DNA from: Faecalibacterium sp.
Lineage (GTDB): Bacteria; Bacillota; Clostridia; Oscillospirales; Ruminococcaceae
Length of the DNA stretch: 13,524 nt
NCBI GenBank assembly: GCA_017483235.1
Contig: JAFULE010000197.1
Coordinates: 1 to 13,524 of the forward strand
Reading direction: 5' to 3'
In this document: positions 1 to 4,969 of the stretch, in pieces
Position numbering within the stretch: the stretch's first letter is position 1
Layout: each line of letters opens with the position of its first letter
Made by a program: the position numbers and the translations under genes
Notes under the pieces: model-generated
The model's database searches: none
Told to the model about the DNA's origin: nothing
What the model saw: the letters and a program-made list of their open reading frames with translations, nothing else

Positions 1-1011
1 CAGGTTGGGGCGGTCCTGGTCGCCATCGGCCTTGAATAATACAAAGCCCTCGGGTCTGTTGGTAAAATAGAAATATTCGGTGTTATCGTACAGCGGCGGG
101 GTCAGGTAATTGGGGATAATGGTGCCGTCGCCCGGCTTGCGCTCAGAAAAGCCCATAGCTGCAAACACTTCAGCGGGAATGCCGGCGCAGTAGCAGTCGG
201 CATATTCGGCGCCGGTGTCGGCCAGCAGCTTGTCCACCGCCGCGCCAATGCGGGGCAGAACCGCATCTTCGCCAATATAGTCCACAATGCGCAGCACCGG
301 GATCTCACCGTTTTCGCCGCTGGCCACGGTGCGAGTGACCAGATACCCCAGCAGCGCACCCTTGTCGTGGATGCTCCACACATCGTAATTCAAATGGGGG
401 AAAGCAAAATACCGCCGGGTGATATACCACAGATCCTTGGCGGGGGTGTGGCTGCTGGGAGGCAGGCCCAGCCCCTGAAGCCGCACCGTGGTGGATACCC
501 GGTCCAGCGTCAGGTCGCCGCTTGCCGGCAGCCGGGCGAAGCTTGCCGGGCGGCACAGTTTGTAATCCTGCACCGAGGCCCGCGCTGCCAGACGATAATA
601 GTGCGGCAGCCGCTCGGCTTCCCATCCCAGAAAGCGATAGAACACACAGGTGTTTTCCCGAATGTTGTTGCAGGCCACCACCCGGGCACCGGTCAGGCCG
701 GGCAGGGCGTTCATCAGCTCAAGACCTGCGCCGTTGGCTCCCTTTACCGCAACCCACACGCTGACCCACAGGTCAGGGGTTTCGCTGTGGTTGGCCAGAA
801 TATAACCTGCCGCTGCCTGCCGTTCGCCCTCGCACTCTGCAACGGCAAACTGCAGCCGGTCACCGCAGTAATAGTACTCAAAAAATTCTTTGCGGTTTAC
901 CAGCGGCAGTTTCCAGTCGAAGTTGGCGTTGATAAACTCGATCAGCCGCGGCCGCTCGTGGTATTCGGCAAGGCGAAAGGTCAGGGGCGCGGCGTTTTTC
1001 TTTTTAGGCAA
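1..1011 (-). CDS. Tandem GNAT-type acyltransferase of a polysaccharide/acyl-ACP cassette (partial, C-terminus off the left edge)
   Basis: This frame stays open for 337 codons and leaves the window in frame. I place the start at a TTG (1011-1009), because a GGAGG at 1024-1020 lies 8 bases before it and no ATG occurs until codon 100; it overlaps the upstream SDR gene by 8 bases in another frame. The N-terminal half (about 11-140) looks like one GNAT domain, with a segment NNIRENTCVFYRFLGW (115-130) of the acceptor/acyl-CoA-loop type and an HYYRL tail. The C-terminal half (about 190-337) looks like a second, with IPAEVFAAMGF (278-288). The end reads ADGDQDRPN, which I recognise from GNAT-like proteins in surface-polysaccharide clusters. 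From its position behind FkbH, ACP, MaoC and SDR genes, I infer that it transfers the ACP-bound acyl group to an acceptor, possibly an amino sugar. The substrate is not visible from sequence. The gene is real with high confidence; the role is moderate. Confidence 0.82.
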   Translation of the reverse strand, partial: MPKKKNAAPLTFRLAEYHERPRLIEFINANFDWKLPLVNRKEFFEYYYCGDRLQFAVAECEGERQAAAGYILANHSETPDLWVSVWVAVKGANGAGLELMNALPGLTGARVVACNNIRENTCVFYRFLGWEAERLPHYYRLAARASVQDYKLCRPASFARLPASGDLTLDRVSTTVRLQGLGLPPSSHTPAKDLWYITRRYFAFPHLNYDVWSIHDKGALLGYLVTRTVASGENGEIPVLRIVDYIGEDAVLPRIGAAVDKLLADTGAEYADCYCAGIPAEVFAAMGFSERKPGDGTIIPNYLTPPLYDNTEYFYFTNRPEGFVLFKADGDQDRPNL

Positions 1012-1747
1012 TGGTGCTACCTCCGGTAACCGGCAGTGTCACGCCGGTAATAAAGCCGGCTTCGTCCCCCAGCAAAAATTCCATGGCAGGCACCACGTCC
1101 TCCACCCGGGCATTGCGCTTCATGGGGTTGGCCTCGGCGGCAGCCTGTACGATCAGGTCGGGGGTATCGGTCAGGAAGCTGGTCTCCATCATGCTGGGGG
1201 CCACGCTGTTTACCGTAATGCCGAAGGGGGCGTATTCCACCGCAAGGCTCTTCATCAGGCCGTGCAGGGCACTTTTGGCCATCACGTAGGCGGTCATATT
1301 TTTGGGGGGCGCGCCGATGATATAGCTGGTTTCGATAAACAGCACCCGGCCAAAGCGGGCCTTGGCCATCTTGGGCAGCAGGGCCTTGCACAGCTGCACC
1401 GCGCTGTTTACCTGCACGTTCATGTCCAGTGCAAACCGCTCGTCGTCATAGTTTTTGAATTTGGTGTTCACAGCGCGCAGGGCAGGCAGATGCACAATGT
1501 GGGTGGGCAGCGGGTGATTGTACCGCACATCGTCCACAAAGGCGCCGATGGCCTGTTCACTGGTCAGGTCTACATCGTAGGGGAAGATACGCCCCGGGTT
1601 GGCCAGGCACAGCTCGCTCAGCTTGGCCAAGTCACCCGACCCCTGGGCGATGATGCGATCGCCTTCTTCAAATTTTGCCAGCAGACGGGTCATCAGGGCG
1701 CGGCCCACATCGCTGGTGGCACCGGTGATCAGATAGGTTTTTGCCAT
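1004..1747 (-). CDS. SDR-family oxidoreductase, FabG-like
   Basis: This 247-residue protein has the usual length of a classical short-chain dehydrogenase. The Rossmann nucleotide motif is TGATSDVG (8-15). The catalytic set is Ser141, Tyr154 and Lys158 (YVMAK), with Asn110 or Asn114 as the fourth residue, and the C-terminal PVTGGS is typical of FabG relatives. The NNAG motif after strand 4 is replaced by HLPA (86-89), which marks a divergent subfamily rather than housekeeping FabG. The ATG at 1747 is preceded by AAGGAG (1761-1756) that overlaps the MaoC stop, so translation is likely coupled. Family members reduce keto groups on ACP- or CoA-thioesters or on sugars with NAD(P)H. In this cassette I infer reduction of an ACP-bound short acyl chain, but a nucleotide-sugar substrate cannot be excluded. 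Confidence 0.93.
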   Translation of the reverse strand: MAKTYLITGATSDVGRALMTRLLAKFEEGDRIIAQGSGDLAKLSELCLANPGRIFPYDVDLTSEQAIGAFVDDVRYNHPLPTHIVHLPALRAVNTKFKNYDDERFALDMNVQVNSAVQLCKALLPKMAKARFGRVLFIETSYIIGAPPKNMTAYVMAKSALHGLMKSLAVEYAPFGITVNSVAPSMMETSFLTDTPDLIVQAAAEANPMKRNARVEDVVPAMEFLLGDEAGFITGVTLPVTGGSTIA

Positions 1748-1759
1748 AGTGCTTCTCCT

Positions 1760-2176
1760 TTACTTTGCCAGCCCGGCCACATACACGCCGCGGGTCACCT
1801 TTTTGCCGTCCTGATTGGTGATGGTGAATTTTACGGTGATCTGGCTGAATGTTTCGTTTACCTCGGCAACCTTGCCGGATACGGTCAGAGTGTCGCCAAT
1901 GAACACCGGTTTTGCAAATTTCGAATCTACCTGATGCAGCAGGCAGTGCTCGCCGGGCAGGTAAACGCCCGCCAGAGTGGATACCATCGAGGCACCCAGC
2001 ATACCATACACCACCCGGCCCGGATAGCCGCGCCCGGCGGCATAATCGGCATCCATGTGAATGGGGGAATTGTCGCCGGTGATGGCATAAAAGTGATCCA
2101 TCATCTCGGCGGTTACGGTTATGGTAAAGCTTTCGGTAGTGCCAACGGCCAAATCGGCCAGAGTATAGCTGTTCAT
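1760..2176 (-). CDS. MaoC-type hot-dog dehydratase/hydratase
   Basis: This is a 138-residue single hot-dog protein, the usual size for MaoC/R-hydratase-like enzymes. The hydratase motif reads ITGDNSPIH, with the likely catalytic pair Asp35 and His40. The canonical GDxNPIH Asn is Ser here, a variant that also occurs among MaoC-like proteins. The following GRGYPGRVVYG fits the conserved A-x3-GF/Y substrate-loop region. I start at ATG 2176, because GGAGGG (2190-2185) lies 8 bases upstream; the in-frame TTG at 2182 is only 2 bases from it. Relatives dehydrate (R)-3-hydroxyacyl thioesters or hydrate enoyl thioesters. Lying between an ACP and an SDR gene, it probably acts on the ACP-bound acyl group made by the FkbH-like protein. 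Twelve bases separate its stop from the SDR gene. Confidence 0.92.
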   Translation of the reverse strand: MNSYTLADLAVGTTESFTITVTAEMMDHFYAITGDNSPIHMDADYAAGRGYPGRVVYGMLGASMVSTLAGVYLPGEHCLLHQVDSKFAKPVFIGDTLTVSGKVAEVNETFSQITVKFTITNQDGKKVTRGVYVAGLAK

Positions 2177-2204
2177 GGGCAATGCCCTCCATTTCCTGTG
2201 TTAT

Positions 2205-2247
2205 AAAAAAGCACACTGCCGGGCGCTGCCAGACAGTGTGCTTTTTT
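2205..2247 (-). terminator. Intrinsic-terminator-like hairpin inside the cassette
   Basis: The arms GCACACTG (2211-2218) and CAGTGTGC (2234-2241) pair perfectly and are extended by six A-T pairs (2205-2210 with 2242-2247). Read on the minus strand this is an 8-bp GC-containing stem, a 15-base loop and a TTTTTT tail. It lies between the ACP stop and the MaoC ribosome site, with only 14 bases before the GGAGGG, so no promoter fits after it. Because it is symmetric it could act on both strands, but only minus-strand genes adjoin it. It probably lowers expression of the three distal genes relative to FkbH and ACP. Confidence 0.8.
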
Positions 2248-2261
2248 TAGGCTGCTTTTTA

Positions 2262-2504
2262 TTAGCCGACCATGCGCTCGATCAGGTCCAGCAGGTCGCC
2301 CACGTCCTTCAGGCCGCGCACATCCTCCAGCTTGAACTTGATGGCAAACTTCTTTTCCATGGCGGTCAGCAGGTTGATCTGCTCCAGGCTGTCCCAATCC
2401 TCAATGTCATCGGCACAGGTGGCGCGGGTGATCTCCAGTTCTTCGTCGTCAAAGTTGTCGCGGAAGATCTCCTGCACGGCGTCAAAAATGGTCTGCTTGT
2501 CCAT
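2262..2504 (-). CDS. Acyl carrier protein
   Basis: This 80-residue acidic protein is the usual ACP length. The phosphopantetheine site is DWDSLEQ, with Ser39 as the attachment residue, followed by the helix-II pattern INLLTAMEKKF. It carries the acyl intermediate as a thioester in the cytoplasm. It is encoded directly after the FkbH-like gene. AAGGAG (2517-2512) lies 7 bases before its ATG and overlaps the FkbH stop, so production is likely coupled to FkbH. FkbH-family proteins characteristically load a neighbouring ACP, which makes this a dedicated carrier rather than the fatty-acid ACP (acpP). A phosphopantetheinyl transferase is not in the window and would have to come from elsewhere. Confidence 0.95.
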   Translation of the reverse strand: MDKQTIFDAVQEIFRDNFDDEELEITRATCADDIEDWDSLEQINLLTAMEKKFAIKFKLEDVRGLKDVGDLLDLIERMVG

Positions 2505-2517
2505 AATGCTGCTCCTT

Positions 2518-4302
2518 TCAAACGCGCCGAACTTCCATCACACTGCACTGCGGTGCGCGGTCGGCCGGAATGTGGTAAACGTACTCTTTATTACCGGCTT
2601 CGTCGACGCTGGTCTGTTCAAAGCCGATTGTAGCATAAAAGTCCTTGACAAGCAAGTTTTTCGCGGTGGGATAGTAATGGCCGCGAATGGTTTTTACCCC
2701 CTTGGCGGCGGCATCGGCGCACAGGCAGTCGAACATGGCCTTTTCCATATCGCGCTTCAGTACGCGGCAGCTCATCACCCACAGGTCCATATCCATCACG
2801 TCTCCGTCCACATGGCCGATGACGATGGACACGATACCGTTGTCGCCGAATTTATCTACCAGACGGCCATACAGGGTCACATAGTTTTCGTCACCGATCA
2901 GGCCTTCCACCTCGGCGGCGGTGTAACGGCGGGTGGTCAGGTTGAACTGGTTGGACTTGTTGATCAGCTGGGTGATGCGCTCGGCATGGGGGGCGTCAAA
3001 GGCGCCAAAGTCGCCGGTCATCTCCAGACTGCGCAGATACTCGCTGTAATCGCCAAAGCTGGCCTGCATTTCGGCGCGCTGGGCGTTCTGCTTGTACATG
3101 GCCACACGTTTCTGATCGTCGGCCGAAAGATTGGTCACCTCAAAGTAGCCACTGCGGTCGATGGACTTGATGTAATCCTCGGGGGCACCCAGCTCGGGCA
3201 CGGCCACGCCGGCCACCTGCTGGCGCACGATCTCGCGCTCGGCGGGGTTGTCATCCACAAAAACAAAGCTGTCGGGGAAGATGTTGATCTCCTTGGCCAT
3301 GTTGACGATGTTGTGGCTCTTGGGCTCCCAGTTGGCCTTGAAGCAGATGAAGTCTTCCTTTTTCAGCACGCTGTCGGCTCGCTTAAAGCCGGCCTCGGCG
3401 TTCACCATCTCGTTTTTGCTGTTTACATTCAGCAAAACGCCCACGGCACTCAGTTCCTTCAGATACTGCTGGAACTCCATATACGCCATGCCGGCGGGGG
3501 TCTCCAGACCAAAGGTGATGCCCTCGGGGCCGTCGTCACCGATCACACCGCCCCACAGGGTGTTGTCCAGATCCAGCGCCAATGCCTTTTTGTTTTTGCC
3601 CAGCAGGCTTTTGATGATGTTAGCCACGCTCTGGGCCAAATAGGGCAGCTTGTCCAATGCGCAGGGGTACTTGTAGGCATACCATGCAGTCTGGTCGCTG
3701 AAGGCGTCCATGCCGTGCTGCGCCTGCAGGTAGCACAAATCGTTCAGATATACGTTGGGGGTGCTGTCGGCAAAATCGGCCAGCAGCTCGTTCAGCTTGC
3801 GCACAAAGCGCACCTTGCCGGCGGCGGCGCTGCCTTCCCGGTTGCCCATCACGCGGTAGGGGGGCAGTTCGAAGTTGTTCAGAATCACCGGGCAGCCCAG
3901 CTTCAAACCGGCTTGTGCTGCGGTGATAAAGCGGCCGGCCTCCGCTTCGGCCAGTTTGGCTACGGTGTCGGCGTCGTCGCCGGGCACCGGCCATACCTTG
4001 ATGTTGCGCATACTGGTGTGCAGATAGACGATATCGGGCGCAAAATTGGCCAGAGTGCCGTCATCAAACACCAGCTCTTCATAAAACAGGGCATATTCGC
4101 CCTCGTGGATCTCGGGCTTGATGCCGTTGGCCAACAGGAAAATCTCCAAAAGATCCTTGGTGGCGCCCACGGTCACACCGCTGAGCACGGCCACCTTTTT
4201 GGGCACAAGGCCTTCTTTGGCCGAAAGCTGACGCTTGATGGCCCGCTTTTTCTGTAAAATCAGAGCCGCGTCAAAGGGATGATCCAGTACATTGATAGAC
4301 AT
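2518..4302 (-). CDS. FkbH-like HAD-IIIC protein (acyl/glyceryl-ACP forming)
   Basis: This 594-residue protein has the three-part FkbH layout. Residues about 35-220 are an SGNH-like/BF1531-type N-terminal domain. A HAD phosphatase core follows, with DLDNTLWGGVIGDDG (244-258; Asp244 and Asp246), Ser295 in NVNSKNE, Lys328 and VDDNPAERE (Asp350, Asp351). The GNAT-like C-terminal part carries the typical NQFNLTTRRYT. I start at ATG 4302, because GGAGG (4315-4311) sits 8 bases upstream; an in-frame TTG at 4317 overlaps that site and is rejected. Characterised FkbH proteins take 1,3-bisphosphoglycerate, remove phosphate and load a glyceryl unit on an ACP. The adjacent ACP gene fits that role. The exact acyl donor here is inferred, not shown. 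It is first in the cassette, behind a recognisable promoter. Confidence 0.95.
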   Translation of the reverse strand: MSINVLDHPFDAALILQKKRAIKRQLSAKEGLVPKKVAVLSGVTVGATKDLLEIFLLANGIKPEIHEGEYALFYEELVFDDGTLANFAPDIVYLHTSMRNIKVWPVPGDDADTVAKLAEAEAGRFITAAQAGLKLGCPVILNNFELPPYRVMGNREGSAAAGKVRFVRKLNELLADFADSTPNVYLNDLCYLQAQHGMDAFSDQTAWYAYKYPCALDKLPYLAQSVANIIKSLLGKNKKALALDLDNTLWGGVIGDDGPEGITFGLETPAGMAYMEFQQYLKELSAVGVLLNVNSKNEMVNAEAGFKRADSVLKKEDFICFKANWEPKSHNIVNMAKEINIFPDSFVFVDDNPAEREIVRQQVAGVAVPELGAPEDYIKSIDRSGYFEVTNLSADDQKRVAMYKQNAQRAEMQASFGDYSEYLRSLEMTGDFGAFDAPHAERITQLINKSNQFNLTTRRYTAAEVEGLIGDENYVTLYGRLVDKFGDNGIVSIVIGHVDGDVMDMDLWVMSCRVLKRDMEKAMFDCLCADAAAKGVKTIRGHYYPTAKNLLVKDFYATIGFEQTSVDEAGNKEYVYHIPADRAPQCSVMEVRRV

Positions 4303-4340
4303 GGATGGTTCCTCCAAACATGGTAGTCATATATGCATCT

Positions 4341-4369
4341 ATTGTATCACGCCAAAGGGCGGTTTACAA
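4341..4369 (-). promoter_or_regulatory. Sigma-A-type promoter of the FkbH-ACP cassette
   Basis: On the minus strand, TTGTAA (4369-4364) is followed after exactly 17 bases by TACAAT (4346-4341). The -10 box has TG one base upstream (TGATACAAT), so it is of the extended type. The start point would be near 4334, about 30 bases before the FkbH ATG. A CCTTTGG direct repeat brackets the -35 box. Confidence 0.7.
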
Positions 4370-4377
4370 TCCAAAGG
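4352..4377 (-). repeat. CCTTTGG direct repeat around the -35 box
   Basis: CCTTTGG (minus strand) occurs at 4377-4371 and 4358-4352, 19 bases apart start to start, on either side of the TTGTAA box. The position would suit a regulator binding two turns of the helix, but with seven bases per copy it could be chance. Confidence 0.35.
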
Positions 4378-4413
4378 TCGAAGATTGCAATAAACCGGCA
4401 TACTGGCGCGTAT

Positions 4414-4438
4414 AAAAAGAAAGGGCGACTACCCGCCC
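4414..4438 (-). terminator. Short terminator overlapping the end of the BofC-like gene
   Basis: On the minus strand, GGGCG and CGCCC (within 4438-4423) form a 5-bp all-GC stem around a 6-base loop containing the TAG stop, followed by TTTCTTTTT (4422-4414). The stem is short, but its GC content and T-tract make it a plausible terminator. It would separate this gene from the cassette promoter downstream. Confidence 0.6.
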
Positions 4439-4752
4439 AGATCTTCCAGCAGTTGCTGCACGGCCCTGGCGTCCGCAAGGTAAATGCCGGCGCGCAGCTT
4501 CAGCACATCGTATTCGGGCAGCAGATTGACATAGATGTCATAAGTTACCGGGCTGCCGGCGGCGCCGGTGCTGTCCAACGGGTAAATCGCCAACCGGCCG
4601 CCTTCGTCCCTTGCCAGATACTGAGGCGCAGCAAGCTGCCGCTGCATCCCGGGCAAAAGCCGGGGCGCTGTCATGCACAGAATGCTCAACCCCAGTGCGG
4701 CAGCGCACAGCAGAAGAATAGCGGCAAACCAGATGCGGACGGAATATTTCAT
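4429..4752 (-). CDS. Small membrane-anchored protein, BofC C-terminal-domain-like
   Basis: This protein has 107 residues. Residues 5-28 form one hydrophobic segment (signal anchor or uncleaved signal) after MKYSVR, which puts the rest outside the cell. The exposed part has the pattern YLARDEGGRLAIYP (45-58), then YDIYVNLLPEYDVLKLRAGI (71-90) and a final LLEDLGG. I recognise this as the small clostridial family often labelled BofC C-terminal-domain-like; its function is not established. The ATG at 4752 has GAGG 8 bases upstream. The frame stays open much further upstream, but that part lacks a ribosome site and would read through the divergent promoter region. It is transcribed away from the PBP gene. 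I could not find a convincing promoter for it. Confidence 0.75.
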   Translation of the reverse strand: MKYSVRIWFAAILLLCAAALGLSILCMTAPRLLPGMQRQLAAPQYLARDEGGRLAIYPLDSTGAAGSPVTYDIYVNLLPEYDVLKLRAGIYLADARAVQQLLEDLGG

Positions 4753-4829
4753 CAAAAACACCTCAGTGCCCAGTTTTGGCCGGCCGGGCCGGATCAAACG
4801 CATGGTGTGCAAGTTTTTGCCCCGGCGGC

Positions 4830-4859
4830 TGTACTTTCGGCAGTAAAATATGCTATAAT
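4830..4859 (+). promoter_or_regulatory. Extended -10 promoter for the class A PBP gene
   Basis: TGCTATAAT (4851-4859) is a perfect extended -10 box. The matching -35 region (around 4830-4836) is poor, as is common with extended -10 promoters. The leader would be about 105 bases. A second, weaker option is TTGAGC (4872-4877), 16 bases, then TATTCT (4894-4899). The rest of the 4753-4969 gap holds a GC-rich GGCCGGCC-type stretch at 4778-4792 and no gene. Confidence 0.6.
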
Positions 4860-4932
4860 AAGATTTAACGGTTGAGCAATCGGCCGTTTGAGCTATTCTA
4901 TACACAAACCAGTAGATCCTGTGCATAAAACA

Positions 4933-4948
4933 GGCCGGATACCCGGCC
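4933..4948 (+). promoter_or_regulatory. Leader hairpin just before the PBP ribosome site
   Basis: GGCCGG (4933-4938), loop ATAC, and CCGGCC (4943-4948) form a compact 6-bp all-GC hairpin. It ends 7 bases before AAGGAGG (4956-4962), so it could affect mRNA stability or ribosome access. It has no T-run, so it is not a terminator. Confidence 0.45.
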
Positions 4949-4969
4949 GGAAGTGAAGGAGGCGGGCGT

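Noticed and set aside
2176..2204. A separate promoter for MaoC inside the T-tail (TATAAC)
   Set aside because: No -35 box stands 16-18 bases upstream; the sequence there is the hairpin stem and loop.
890..2206. A 438-codon plus-strand open frame opposite the GNAT, SDR and MaoC genes
   Set aside because: It is low-information antisense reading with no start signal; the minus-strand genes have good ribosome sites and motifs.
2272..4257. A 661-codon plus-strand open frame opposite the FkbH and ACP genes
   Set aside because: It mirrors real genes on the minus strand, has a biased Val/Gly/His composition and no recognisable domain.
4778..4792. GGCCGGCC-rich stretch as a repeat element or attachment site
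   Set aside because: It is a short GC-palindromic run in a GC-rich genome, with no second copy noticed and no mobile gene nearby.
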